This document shows positions 24,314-33,436 of a DNA stretch of 38,071 bases, in pieces. The notes below the pieces were generated by a model. It saw only the letters and a program-made list of their open reading frames with translations. It searched no databases and was not told the DNA's origin. How positions within the stretch are numbered: the stretch's first letter is position 1; each line of letters begins with the position of its first letter. A program made the position numbers and the translations under genes. Source of the stretch: CG2-30-46-19 sp034414555 (GTDB lineage Bacteria > Chloroflexota > Dehalococcoidia > GIF9 > AB-539-J10); assembly GCA_034414555.1 (NCBI GenBank), contig DAOUMA010000013.1, positions 1 to 38,071 on the forward strand, given 5' to 3'.

Positions 24314-24979
24314 TCAAAAATATTCACCAGTGCGGATGATATAGTTATCAACTACCATCCTCTCGCAGATTGTGGAGTAGTCCTTAAAATTTTTAATCGC
24401 AAGATGTGTGGCTGGCACCACTTCTCTGAAGCAGACAATCCTTTCGTCAAAGACCAGAACACCTATATCCTTTTGAAAACACCTGTTTAAGAACTCCTCA
24501 TCTACCTGGTACGGGAAAATGAGATATCCTCTATTGAAACAGCCCTTTAATCCCTCCAGGATGTCTAATGTCCCCAGAGAGTCTTCAGGACCACAACACA
24601 TCATCACGCATTCTTCAGCAGGTAGCCGGTAGCCATCAATCTTCCAGAAGGTCTTACCTTCTGGTTCATTTTTACTTTTAACCCAACCGTCCTCCTCGCT
24701 ATCCCGCAGCACAGCTTTGACAAAATCTTCGTTAAATCCGGTCTTTTCCACTATGGACTCCGTAGGCGTCCACTCATCCTCACTCAGTAAATGTATGAAG
24801 CCAGTTGGTGCCCCTCCCTTGTTTTCCAAGCGAAGTTTGACCTGCTCTAACTTAGGCTTTATCCCTATCACATCGGGCTTAAGGTCGGTATTCGGTATCT
24901 CCGGCAAGACTTCCACGTAATAGCCCATACCGGATAAATAGGCTCCAGCGACAACCCGAAGTTGTTTTGCCTTAATCAC
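24314..24979 (-). CDS. Unknown protein, last gene of the CooC-like/ferredoxin cluster
   Basis: 221 residues. No family recognised with certainty. The N-terminal third (QLRVVAGAYLSGMGYYVEVLPEIPN in two parts, PDVIGIKPK) looks like a nuclease-fold or Rossmann-like core. The middle (WTPTESIVEKTGFNEDFVKAVLRDSEEDGWV in parts) resembles a winged helix. A MMCCG cysteine pair follows. It lies 73 bases after the ferredoxin gene on the same strand and is likely co-transcribed with it. Confidence 0.6.
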   Translation of the reverse strand: MIKAKQLRVVAGAYLSGMGYYVEVLPEIPNTDLKPDVIGIKPKLEQVKLRLENKGGAPTGFIHLLSEDEWTPTESIVEKTGFNEDFVKAVLRDSEEDGWVKSKNEPEGKTFWKIDGYRLPAEECVMMCCGPEDSLGTLDILEGLKGCFNRGYLIFPYQVDEEFLNRCFQKDIGVLVFDERIVCFREVVPATHLAIKNFKDYSTICERMVVDNYIIRTGEYF

Positions 24980-25052
24980 GGCATCTCCTGCTTTCTGCAG
25001 CCTGGATATACTATCCTGAACTCCTTTTTATCCTGCAGAGTCATTGTGGCTG

Positions 25053-25430
25053 CTAAAATTCATCTCGGGGGAATATTCTTGTACCATCCCTGAGGGTGGT
25101 ACAGAAGACAATATCCGATCGCTGAACTCTTGCTGCCGGCAGTTGAGGTTCAGGCATCTCCAGGGAGAGAGCCCCTTTGGGGCAAGCTTCAACACACTTT
25201 CCACAGCCGTTGCAGTTCACCATGTAACAAGAAAATATTCTGTGTGGTATATCCTCCAATCTTTTGGGGGCATTTTCTCCCACTGGAGGAGGCTCAGTGT
25301 TTATAAATCCAATACAATTTGGGCCTGCCTCTAAGCAAGCTTTCACGCACTTCAAGCACAATATTGCGTTTCCACATACCTCTTCATCTACATGAATAAC
25401 CGGTCTTGGTGTTATATGTGTATATTCCAT
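25053..25430 (-). CDS. 4Fe-4S ferredoxin-type protein
   Basis: 125 residues. The second cluster motif is canonical (CNGCGKCVEACPKGALSLEMP). The first is irregular, with CLKCVKACLEAGPNC and an earlier CGNAILC. It probably carries two clusters and transfers electrons to or from the adjacent 277-residue iron-sulfur protein, whose gene ends 35 bases upstream. No membrane or signal segment, hence cytoplasmic. Confidence 0.8.
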   Translation of the reverse strand: MEYTHITPRPVIHVDEEVCGNAILCLKCVKACLEAGPNCIGFINTEPPPVGENAPKRLEDIPHRIFSCYMVNCNGCGKCVEACPKGALSLEMPEPQLPAARVQRSDIVFCTTLRDGTRIFPRDEF

Positions 25431-25465
25431 TTAATTGCTCCTTTCATCCAGATTCACTTTCCCGG

Positions 25466-26299
25466 TCACCAATTATCCACCAGAGAGGGGTAAGATGACC
25501 GGTCCACCAGCTTTATTGCTCCATATGGACAAGCCTGCCGGCACAATCCGCACCCAAAACATGCTTGAGGGTCAACGTAAATTATGCGTTCTACCGGAGA
25601 ATATCTCATTGCCCCAAACTGACAGCGCTGCATGCACAGCGGATAGTCCTTGCATCCCTCCTTACACTTTGCACGGTTGACCTCAGCCACATATTCGCCC
25701 TTCCGCTGAGCATTTACCACTCCGTAAGATAGCCTGGACTTTGTAGGTATGCAATCAGTGGCGGTGCAGTGACACATAACTATAGGAGGAATTCCATCAG
25801 AATCAACAGCGGCATGCCAAATTGAGTGCAGAAATCCTTTTTTGTCGCATTCTCTCTCGAACTTTTTTGCTTCTTCCTTAGAGATAACTTTTGAATCTTT
25901 CTCCCAGGGTCTCTCTTTTAGGGCAGTTTCAACTCCCCAAAGATAGAGGCAGCGCAGGACATCCGTCTTGCCAAAATATCTGCGACAGCAACAGTGCATC
26001 AGCAAGAAAGGTCCCTTACAGAGGTCTATTATCTTGAGGGCATCTTCTAAAGGAACGATTTGCCCACCGTGACCGATCATTTGCTCCAGGGCTATGCTCA
26101 GGCTATCTGAATAGTACAAATCTGGGCACGATTCATCAGCGATTGACATAGCACCTACCTCAAAGCTATTTTTTTGCACACCGGTTAGCATCTTTACTGT
26201 AGCTTCATGGGCTCCAGAGGTGTAAAGCTCATCGCGGTAATTATCAGGATTGAGATACCACTTCGTCCCACCGCCGTATTCCAAACAATACCGGCACAT
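25466..26299 (-). CDS. Cysteine-rich iron-sulfur protein with C-terminal 2x[4Fe-4S] domain
   Basis: 277 residues, beginning MCRYCLEYGGG. The C-terminal 90 residues carry CKEGCKDYPLCMQRCQFGAM and ACFGCGLCRQACPYGAIKL, a ferredoxin-like pair of clusters, the first irregular. The middle has HCCCRRYF and a second cysteine/His group (MCHCTATDC), unusual for plain ferredoxins and possibly a further cofactor site. The exact function is unknown. Operon context: a CooC-like ATPase upstream and a ferredoxin downstream suggest a metallo-redox enzyme or its maturation. Confidence 0.7.
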   Translation of the reverse strand: MCRYCLEYGGGTKWYLNPDNYRDELYTSGAHEATVKMLTGVQKNSFEVGAMSIADESCPDLYYSDSLSIALEQMIGHGGQIVPLEDALKIIDLCKGPFLLMHCCCRRYFGKTDVLRCLYLWGVETALKERPWEKDSKVISKEEAKKFERECDKKGFLHSIWHAAVDSDGIPPIVMCHCTATDCIPTKSRLSYGVVNAQRKGEYVAEVNRAKCKEGCKDYPLCMQRCQFGAMRYSPVERIIYVDPQACFGCGLCRQACPYGAIKLVDRSSYPSLVDNW

Positions 26300-26414
26300 T
26301 TTTAAACCTCCTTCTTTGAAATTCTAAGTATTCTCCTGACCACGCGTAACCTTCAAGCAAACCTACACATCTTTTCTATTATATATTTATTATCACTTAA
26401 GTGCATTAACAGGC

Positions 26415-27200
26415 TTAAGTTAATAATTCCGGTCTAACCTGAAAGTGGTTTCTGTCAATTTCCAGGATTCTTTTGAATAGGTTTTTGACCGATAAACAAG
26501 CGGGCGAATCTTCCGGTAAATCCCATAGTGACTTCCCTTTCAGATTATAATCCTTGACATTAGCATCATAGTCTATCTTCCCCAAATAGTGCTCTCCTAG
26601 ATTTTGGAGACACTTTTCCACCTCTCCATTAAATTCATAGTTTCCTATCAGATAGAAGCAATCATAGGTTATCTTTACCCCTTCAGTGATACGCTTCATC
26701 CTTTCTATATGCTTTGTAGATTTTAACGAAGGGTCTATTAACACGAACAGATCATTTATATGTGATACTACTTTCCGATTCAGATGCTCTAATCCCGCTG
26801 GTGAGTCTATCACTACGCTTTCATAGTTCCTGATCAGTTTTGGAATTATCCCTTTAAGTGAATTATCTTCAAGACAATAACAGCCCTCAACCCACTTTGT
26901 TCCTAAAGTGACCAGATCAAGATTTTCGCTTTTGTATATGCAATTCGTGTAAAGCGAAGCCTCTATTTCATCAAAATATAACCGGGAACTCAATCCACCT
27001 ACCTTTTTGATACCGGAAACCACGCTTGAAACAGTACTCACCCCTTCCTTTTCTAAATCTACTCCAAGCATGTCGGATAAGCTCTGGTCAGGGTCGACAT
27101 CGATCAGTAGCAAAGGAGGAGCTAAGTATTTGCTAATCATGGCAGCAAAGGTTGATTTTCCAGCCCCCCCTCTCCCTGTAGAAACAATTACTCTTGCCAT
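26415..27200 (-). CDS. CooC/MinD-type ATPase
   Basis: 261 residues. P-loop STGRGGAGKST: the deviant Walker A of the MinD/CooC group, but the signature Lys (KGG) is Arg here. Then LLLIDVDPDQSLSDMLGV, GCYCLEDNSL and VVIDSPAGLEHLNRKVV, all typical of CooC, the nickel-insertion ATPase of carbon monoxide dehydrogenase. No CODH gene is in the window. The neighbouring iron-sulfur proteins may be its client or electron partners. Confidence 0.8.
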   Translation of the reverse strand: MARVIVSTGRGGAGKSTFAAMISKYLAPPLLLIDVDPDQSLSDMLGVDLEKEGVSTVSSVVSGIKKVGGLSSRLYFDEIEASLYTNCIYKSENLDLVTLGTKWVEGCYCLEDNSLKGIIPKLIRNYESVVIDSPAGLEHLNRKVVSHINDLFVLIDPSLKSTKHIERMKRITEGVKITYDCFYLIGNYEFNGEVEKCLQNLGEHYLGKIDYDANVKDYNLKGKSLWDLPEDSPACLSVKNLFKRILEIDRNHFQVRPELLT

Positions 27201-27399
27201 TTCGCCAGTTATATTTTTTCTACCTTTTCAGTTTTTGGTACATGTCGGAGAGCTGACATTTCCCCACCTCGTCTTCCTCACGAACCATGCTTGCTGCATA
27301 GTATGCTATACGACTGGAATCCTGTCAATTTATTGTACTGGTTCATCCGTTAGCTAACGGACTAAACAAATCCCAATTTAGACCTTCAGTTTTCAGCCA

Positions 27400-27852
27400 T
27401 TAGCTGACTGTTTTTTTGCTTTCCAGCAACAGAGTTACCGGTCCATCATTGTGGATATTTACCAACATGTGTTCCTGAAAAATCCCCGTTTCTACCTTAA
27501 GCCCGAAGGAGTGGACCTGCTTAACGAAGAACTCATAAAGTTCTTCAGCTTTATCGGGTGAAGCTGCTTCAATAAAGTCGGGGCGTCTTCCTTTCCGTGT
27601 GTCAGCCAACAAGGTGAATTGACTGACTACTAAAATTTCTCTTCCTGTCTCTAATGCCGAAAGTGAAAATCTGCCCGCCTCATTGGAGAAGATGCGCAGG
27701 TTAACTACTTTGTCTGCGAGATAGCGAGCATCTTCCTGGGAATCATCTCTGGCTATGCCAAGAAGGACAACCAGGCCTTCCCCGATTTCTCCAACCGTTT
27801 TATTACCCACGGTTACCGAGGCATTGGTGACTCGCTGCACTAATGCTTTCAT
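27400..27852 (-). CDS. dtd: D-aminoacyl-tRNA deacylase
   Basis: 150 residues, full length. It removes D-amino acids from mischarged tRNAs. MKALVQRVTNASVTVG at the start, SQFTLLADTRKGRRPDF and NDGPVTLLLES contain the two catalytic-site signatures. It overlaps the upstream acyl-CoA synthetase gene by 4 bases (ATGA), so the two are translationally coupled. Confidence 0.95.
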   Translation of the reverse strand: MKALVQRVTNASVTVGNKTVGEIGEGLVVLLGIARDDSQEDARYLADKVVNLRIFSNEAGRFSLSALETGREILVVSQFTLLADTRKGRRPDFIEAASPDKAEELYEFFVKQVHSFGLKVETGIFQEHMLVNIHNDGPVTLLLESKKTVS

Positions 27853-29249
27853 GACCCGGTTTTGTCAAGCCACTGGTGATACTTTACCATTGCTGCTAAT
27901 GCCCGGACCGAGGTCTCAATATCCGAGAAAACGGGGAAACCTAAACTCTCGATAATACGTGATGCTTGTTCAACCCCCAACGTCCCCATGCTATAAACAC
28001 AGGTAGCCACTGGCTTTGTAGCAGAGAATTTGCTCAATAGTTCGCTGTAGAACTCTGAAGGCATATCCGGGGCACCATAAAAATAAACCATGAGGCAATC
28101 GATATTTTCATCATTGGCGAGTGCTTCTACCACTTCATTGAACAAGAAGAGGGGGTTAGTTACCACTACTGATGGTCCCAAGTCCACGGGATTACTCTTC
28201 AGTGTGGGATGTATCCTCGATAGTCTTTCTACTGTCGGGGGAGATAATTTAGCGAGGGATAGGCCGCATTCAATAGCGGTATCCACGGCTGCCACTCCTC
28301 CAGCACCGCTTACAGTGAGTATGGCGATGCGATTCCCCTTAGGCAATGGTTGATAGGCAAAGATTTTGGGAAGCTCGAAGACCTCTCCAAAAGTAGCGAG
28401 AGGGATAATTCCCGCTTCCTTGAATATCGAGGCATAAGTTGTATATTCACCCACTATAGAGCCGTGGTGTAATGCTGCCGCCTTTTCGGTTTCTTTTGCT
28501 TTCCCTGCTTTATAAATCAGGATAGGCTTCTTAGCAGAGGTCTCTCTGGCTACTTTCAGGAAAAGAGGACCATCAGCTAGCTCCTCAACGTAAAGGCTGA
28601 TTACTTTGGTATCGGGGTCATCTTTGAGGTATGCTATTAGGTCTATTTCATCCACGTCGCATCTATTGCCATAATCGCAGATCTTACTTATGCCATAGCG
28701 ATAATCCTCAAAGGGAAATGCTTGAAAGCCGATAAGGCCTGTCTGACCACCTAAAGCTATGGAACCCTTTTGGATTTTATGGTAATTTACCTGATACAGG
28801 TTAGTTGTGGCACCGCTTCTAGTATTAGTAGTGCCAATTGTATCTGGTCCCATAATACGCATTCCCGCAGGTCTGGCGATATCAACTATTTCTTGCTCGA
28901 GCTTGGCTCCTTCTTCATCCCTTTCGGCAAAGCCGTCTGAGGCAACAACAGCAGCTTTCACACCCTTTTCGACACATTCCTTGATAATTGCCGGAACAGT
29001 TCTGGCCGGAGTGCTAATGACTGCCAGGTCAACAGCATCGGGGACTTCTGTTACACTGTGGTAAACCTTCAGTCCCAGGATTTCATCGTAGGAGGGATTT
29101 ACGGGATATATCTTGCCTTGGAAACCAAAATTGCGCAGGTTCTCTATCAGGCAAGCACCGCCGATTATCCCCCCTTTTAATGAACCGATAGTGGCGATGC
29201 TTTTAGGATTGAAAAAGGCGTCAATGTCGCCTTTTCGCTGTTGATTCAC
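27849..29249 (-). CDS. ADP-forming acyl-CoA synthetase, CoA-binding/ligase subunit
   Basis: 466 residues, complete. FFNPKSIATIGSLKGG, IYPVNPSYDEILGLKVYHS, IMGPDTIGTTN, and ALHHGSIVGEY, where the second His is at the phospho-His loop. GFPVFSDIETSVRALAAM is the family C-terminus. Substrate-level ATP formation from acyl-CoA is the likely reaction; the ATP-grasp subunit is not in the window. It is paralogous to the broken gene at 13211-14653. It overlaps dtd by 4 bases and follows the DnaJ-like gene by 8. Confidence 0.85.
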   Translation of the reverse strand: MNQQRKGDIDAFFNPKSIATIGSLKGGIIGGACLIENLRNFGFQGKIYPVNPSYDEILGLKVYHSVTEVPDAVDLAVISTPARTVPAIIKECVEKGVKAAVVASDGFAERDEEGAKLEQEIVDIARPAGMRIMGPDTIGTTNTRSGATTNLYQVNYHKIQKGSIALGGQTGLIGFQAFPFEDYRYGISKICDYGNRCDVDEIDLIAYLKDDPDTKVISLYVEELADGPLFLKVARETSAKKPILIYKAGKAKETEKAAALHHGSIVGEYTTYASIFKEAGIIPLATFGEVFELPKIFAYQPLPKGNRIAILTVSGAGGVAAVDTAIECGLSLAKLSPPTVERLSRIHPTLKSNPVDLGPSVVVTNPLFLFNEVVEALANDENIDCLMVYFYGAPDMPSEFYSELLSKFSATKPVATCVYSMGTLGVEQASRIIESLGFPVFSDIETSVRALAAMVKYHQWLDKTGS

Positions 29250-29257
29250 TTTTACTC

Positions 29258-29917
29258 CTACTTAACTATGACCTGAATTAAGATATCTCCGGGTACGCCA
29301 TCGGTTATCTGGCGGGCGTTGCGCAGTTTTACCATGCTGCCCATTTTCACGCCTGAAGGAATTTTGACTTCTACCCTTTTTCCGTGCCTGGTTAGAATTT
29401 TCCTTGTTCCCTGTGAAGCCTCCTTCGGGGTAATGTTGAGTTGATAACGGACATTCTGTCGGTAAGGCTTTCTGGTTTGTCCGAGTATTTCATCGAGGTT
29501 AATTGTCTCTCCCGGCCAGGCTTCAAATTTTGTCCCGCCGCGCTTACCAAAAATTCTAAAGGAGAATCCTGTTCCTCTCAGTCGGTCGCCGAATATATCA
29601 TCGAGAAAGCTGAAATCAAGCCCTGCACCACCAAAATCCTTCATCAAGTCCTCGAAAGTAGTTCGGGTGAAAGGGCTGCCAAAGATATCGCCGATTTCGC
29701 CTGCTGTGCCGAACTGGTCGTATTGTTTTCTCTTTTGAGGGTCGCCGAGGACAGCGTAAGCTTCGTTTATCTCCTTGAATTTTTCATTTGCCCATTTCTC
29801 TTTGTCCGGATTGCGGTCAGGGTGATATTGCATCGCCAGCTTTCGGTAAGCTTTCTTAATCTGCTCATCTGAGGCGTTTCGGGGAACCCCTAAAATGTGA
29901 TAATAGTCCTTAGCCAT
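29258..29917 (-). CDS. DnaJ/CbpA-like co-chaperone
   Basis: 219 residues. J-domain at 1-70 with the YHPDRNPDK (HPD) motif that stimulates DnaK, then a Gly/Phe-rich linker and one C-terminal substrate-binding domain (QLNITPKEASQGTRKIL, VKIPSGVKMGSMVKLR). It lacks the DnaJ zinc finger and appears to have one instead of two C-terminal domains, so it is shorter than CbpA (about 300). Confidence 0.85.
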   Translation of the reverse strand: MAKDYYHILGVPRNASDEQIKKAYRKLAMQYHPDRNPDKEKWANEKFKEINEAYAVLGDPQKRKQYDQFGTAGEIGDIFGSPFTRTTFEDLMKDFGGAGLDFSFLDDIFGDRLRGTGFSFRIFGKRGGTKFEAWPGETINLDEILGQTRKPYRQNVRYQLNITPKEASQGTRKILTRHGKRVEVKIPSGVKMGSMVKLRNARQITDGVPGDILIQVIVK

Positions 29918-29951
29918 TAGTTGAACCCCAAATTATAGCAAATTATTCCCG

Positions 29952-32495
29952 TTATTTCTCTTTCGCCATTCGTTTTAGTTCATAAAGCTTGGTGATAGCT
30001 TCCAAAGGAGACAGGGAATCAATGTCGAGCCTGGAGATTTCATCAGCCAGTAAAGAATCCTTGGGGAAAAGTGTGAGTTGCGGTACTGTTGCTCTCCGTT
30101 GGACCCTACCTTTGCCGGTAGTGCTCCTGCTTTCCAGGTTAGCCAAAACATCCTGAGCACGATTGGTCACCGATTTGGGCAAACCAGCTAGCTGAGCTAC
30201 ATGGATGCCGTAGCTTCTATCAGTGCCTCCGGGGATAATTTTGTGTCGGAAGATAACCTTATCTCCTTCCTCAGCCACGGCGACATTAAAATTCTTTACC
30301 CTGGGCAGGGTATTGGCGAGTTCTGTTAATTCATGATAATGCGTGGCAAACAAAGTCTTTGCCCCCAATTTTGGTGCTCCATGGATGTATTCTGCCACTG
30401 CCCAGGCGATAGAGAGTCCGTCATAAGTGCTTGTGCCTCGTCCAATTTCGTCGAGGATAAGCAAGGAGCGCGGAGTGGCGTTATGTAGAATGTTTGCTGT
30501 TTCGGTCATTTCCACCATAAAAGTCGATTGTCCTGCGGCTAAATCTTCCTGAGCTCCAATCCTGGTAAAGATACGGTCGACAATGCCGACCTTGGCTGAT
30601 TTAGCGGGAACAAAGCTGCCAATTTGTGCCAGCAGGACAATCAAAGCTACCTGTTTAAGGTAGGTGGATTTTCCTGACATATTCGGGCCAGTGAGTATGA
30701 TTAGCTGGCTATCGCTATTGCGGAGATAGGTATCGTTGGGAATGAAATTATCGCTGCCCAAGCTTCTCTCTACCATGGGGTGGCGTCCCTCTTTAATATC
30801 GATGACATCCTCGTTGGTCAGCTCCGGTCTGGTGTAGTTGTAGCATGCTGCCACTTCAGCCAGGCAGGAAAACACATCAATTTGGGCGATAGCTCTTGCG
30901 GTAGTTAAAATCTGTTCCCCTTCAGCGCCTATCTGCTGGCAAACCTGGTTAAACAAAGCCGTTTCCAGGTAAGCTATCTTTTCCTGTGAGGTAAGAATTA
31001 GCGATTCATACTCCTTTAGCTCGGGGGTGAAGAACCTTTCAGCTTCAGCAAGGGTTTGCTTACGGATATAGTCATCGGGAACCAGATTGAGATTTGCCCG
31101 GGATACCTCGATGTAATAGCCAAATACTCTGTTATATCCTACTTTCAAGGATTTGATTCCGGTGCGTTGTTTTTCCCTTTGCTCCAGGCTGGCTAAGTAT
31201 TGTTTAGCCTTGGTTGAACTGTGACGAAGCTCATCTAACTCGCCGGAAAAACCTTCCTTAATCACATTCCCGTGGTCAAGGTCGCCGGGTTCGTCAACAA
31301 TGGCCCGGTCAATTAAATCTACAATCTCGGGGAATAGTTTTAGTTCGCCAACTGGCTTGCTGGGGCAACTATCGAGCGTTGCCTTCAACTGGGCTACCTT
31401 TTCCAGGCTTGTGCGCAATGTTATCACCTCCCTGGGCATTGCCTTGCCACTTCTTACCCGGTTAACTACTCTCTCCAGGTCGGCGATATCTCCCAGAAAG
31501 GTCACGGTCTGTTGGCGAGTTAAGCCATCGTTGTAGAACCAGCTGGCTGCTTCTTGCCGTTGATTTAGCTTATCTATATCGAGAAGAGGTTGAGCCAGCC
31601 AGTTTTTGAGTAATCTGCCTCCCATAGCGGTCCGGGTCATATCGAGTAACGAAAGCAAGGAATTGGCGGACTCTCCCCACCTGCCGCCTTGAAAAAGCTC
31701 CAGATTGCGGCATGTCTGGCCATCAAGAGCCATAAAGGAATCTGTAGAGTAGGTAGCAAGGCTGGTTAGCTGGGGCAAAGCTTCTTTTTGAGTTTCGGAA
31801 ACATAATGGATTAGTGAGCCGCCGGCCTTTATCGCCAGAGGCAAATGAGCACAGCCATAGCCTTCCAGGGTAGCCACACCAAAATGCTCCCGCAAAGCTT
31901 GCTGGGCGATTTCTAAATCAAACCAGTAATCATCAAGCTTTGTTACCGTGGACGGTAATTGCTGATAACCTTCAGCGCTTTGAGGGATGAGGACCTCTCT
32001 TGGATGCAGGCGCTCTAATTCCGGAGAAACTCTATCGGCGGGAAGCTGAGTGGTGGCAAAATCGCTGGTGGTTATATCAACATAAGCTATCCCGGCTTTT
32101 GCATCTTCGATGATTAAACTGGCAAGGTAGTTGTTTTCCCGGGACTCAAGCAGGTTAGGCTCAATTACCGTTCCTGGCGTCACTACTCGAATGACATCCC
32201 TTTCCACCAATCCTTTGCCGGGAGGGCTGAGCTGCTCACAGATGGCTACCTTATAGCCTCGATTGATAAGCCTGGCAAGATAATTATCTATGGCGTGGTG
32301 GGGGATTCCTGCCATGGGTACTTTTTGTCCTTTGCCCATTCCACGGGAGGTTAAAACGATATCCAGCTCACGAGAGGCAAGTTTGGCATCCTCATCGAAC
32401 GTCTCATAAAAATCCCCCAGCCGGAAAAAGACTATTGCCCCGGGATACCTCTGCTTAACTCTGAGATACTGCTTCCTCAGCGGTGTTACTGCCAT
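29952..32495 (-). CDS. mutS: DNA mismatch repair protein MutS
   Basis: 847 residues, full length. N-terminal mismatch-binding domain with FFRLGDFYETF (the Phe-x-Glu that contacts the mispair), then connector, core and ATPase: GPNMSGKSTYLKQVA (Walker A), DEIGRGTSTYDGLSIAWA, TLFATHYHELTELA. No mutL is in the window. The first 22 codons and the sequence around the start are duplicated at 33173-33253 beyond a toxin-antitoxin-like pair. Confidence 0.97.
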   Translation of the reverse strand: MAVTPLRKQYLRVKQRYPGAIVFFRLGDFYETFDEDAKLASRELDIVLTSRGMGKGQKVPMAGIPHHAIDNYLARLINRGYKVAICEQLSPPGKGLVERDVIRVVTPGTVIEPNLLESRENNYLASLIIEDAKAGIAYVDITTSDFATTQLPADRVSPELERLHPREVLIPQSAEGYQQLPSTVTKLDDYWFDLEIAQQALREHFGVATLEGYGCAHLPLAIKAGGSLIHYVSETQKEALPQLTSLATYSTDSFMALDGQTCRNLELFQGGRWGESANSLLSLLDMTRTAMGGRLLKNWLAQPLLDIDKLNQRQEAASWFYNDGLTRQQTVTFLGDIADLERVVNRVRSGKAMPREVITLRTSLEKVAQLKATLDSCPSKPVGELKLFPEIVDLIDRAIVDEPGDLDHGNVIKEGFSGELDELRHSSTKAKQYLASLEQREKQRTGIKSLKVGYNRVFGYYIEVSRANLNLVPDDYIRKQTLAEAERFFTPELKEYESLILTSQEKIAYLETALFNQVCQQIGAEGEQILTTARAIAQIDVFSCLAEVAACYNYTRPELTNEDVIDIKEGRHPMVERSLGSDNFIPNDTYLRNSDSQLIILTGPNMSGKSTYLKQVALIVLLAQIGSFVPAKSAKVGIVDRIFTRIGAQEDLAAGQSTFMVEMTETANILHNATPRSLLILDEIGRGTSTYDGLSIAWAVAEYIHGAPKLGAKTLFATHYHELTELANTLPRVKNFNVAVAEEGDKVIFRHKIIPGGTDRSYGIHVAQLAGLPKSVTNRAQDVLANLESRSTTGKGRVQRRATVPQLTLFPKDSLLADEISRLDIDSLSPLEAITKLYELKRMAKEK

Positions 32496-32511
32496 TGATG
32501 GTATTTTACTA
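32431..32511. repeat. Direct repeat 1: mutS 5' end
   Basis: 81 bases spanning the mutS start codon (32493-32495). Identical to 33173-33253 at 79 positions, same orientation. The two copies bracket the gene pair 32564-33090. Confidence 0.9.
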
Positions 32512-32563
32512 TAAAAACTTCATTGAAACGAATTGAATCGTCTGTTACGATACCTTCGGCAAT

Positions 32564-32869
32564 ATGCACGTGGTGAGGTCTAAGAATAACGTACCTGTCA
32601 GACTATCGGAGGAGAGGTGGTTTCACATTGTGGAAGAGCATTCAGAAATGGCAGGTTACTATTTTGATGTTCTCGAAGCGGTGGAACAGCCAGAGGCGAT
32701 CTATGCTGGTAAAGCAGGGGAGGATATAGCTGTGAAGCAAATAGAAAAAGGCAAATATATTGTGGTAGTATATAAGGAGTTAGGTAAAGAAGATGGGTTT
32801 GTGATTACTGCGTTCTTGACGAGGCGGATAGAACAGTTGGCAAGGAGGCGAAAAATATGGGGGTCATAG
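32564..32869 (+). CDS. Putative toxin, DUF4258/PBECR-like nuclease fold
   Basis: 101 residues. VRLSEERWFHIVEEHSEM, then LEAVEQPEAIYAGKAGED, KYIVVVYKELGKEDGFVITAF. This is the pattern (L-x-E-RW-x-HI-x-EHPE ... x-V-Y-K ... FIITAY) of small putative RNases of BECR type; the His in WFHI and EEHSE would be catalytic. Its stop overlaps the next gene by 13 bases, typical of toxin-antitoxin pairs. No clear ribosome site precedes ATG 32564. Toxicity is inferred. Confidence 0.65.
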   Translation: MHVVRSKNNVPVRLSEERWFHIVEEHSEMAGYYFDVLEAVEQPEAIYAGKAGEDIAVKQIEKGKYIVVVYKELGKEDGFVITAFLTRRIEQLARRRKIWGS

Positions 32870-33090
32870 AGGTAGAAAAGGCATTGGGTCTTGTACCGGA
32901 GCTGCTGGAAATGCCACATGCAAGAATTTGGACTACATATGATAAAGAAGCAGATGTTTTATATATTAACTTTAAAAAGCCATGCCATGCGGACAACTCC
33001 GAGCTCACAGATGATGATGTCATAATCAGATACGAGAAAGGGCAAGTTATCGGAATAACCGTACTCAATGCAAGCAGGAGAAGAAACTAA
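32857..33090 (+). CDS. DUF2283 protein, probable antitoxin
   Basis: 77 residues. TTYDKEADVLYINFKKP, then SELTDDDVIIRYEKGQVIGITVL is the DUF2283 core, often encoded beside DUF4258-type toxins. The N-terminal 25 residues (VEKALGLVPELLEMP) are an extra helix. It overlaps the putative toxin by 13 bases, with AAGGAGGCG before the ATG. Confidence 0.75.
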   Translation: MGVIEVEKALGLVPELLEMPHARIWTTYDKEADVLYINFKKPCHADNSELTDDDVIIRYEKGQVIGITVLNASRRRN

Positions 33091-33436
33091 ATCTCGGCTA
33101 TAATTTCAGATTTCTGTTAAAGAGCGTGAGTGCTATTCCAGCAATAGTTTGAGCGCTAATCAGTTGAAAAAAACTATTGCCCCGGGATACCTCTGCTTAA
33201 CTCTGAGATATTGCTTCCTGAGCGGTGTTACTGCCATTGATGGTATTTTACTAATTACTCAAGGACATATAAAGGCCGTTGTTCAGCAGAGCGTGGCAAC
33301 TTGCATCTTCCCCGAGATTGTTTCGGCTATGCCTCGCAATGACAGAGAGAGTCTCATAACCCTTCTCCAATGGGTGGGGAGTGAGGTGACAAAACAAATA
33401 ATCTCCTGTTATGATGCCAGCTAGGGAGTTCAATCA
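33091..33436. other. Gap after the toxin-antitoxin pair
   Basis: Contains the second mutS 5'-end copy (33173-33253) and a fragment of the TGTCATTGCGAG palindromic repeat (33316-33344, CGGCTATGCCTCGCAATGACA). Between them no gene-like sequence was seen. The ybeY ribosome site (GGGAG at 33424-33428) closes the gap. Confidence 0.5.
33173..33253 (-). pseudogene. Direct repeat 2: detached mutS 5' end
   Basis: 79 of 81 bases identical to the start of mutS (32431-32511). On the minus strand it encodes MAVTPLRKQYLRVKQRYPGA and then leaves the MutS frame. This outer copy is the relic; the mutS gene itself keeps an intact 5' end on the other side of the inserted gene pair. Confidence 0.9.
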
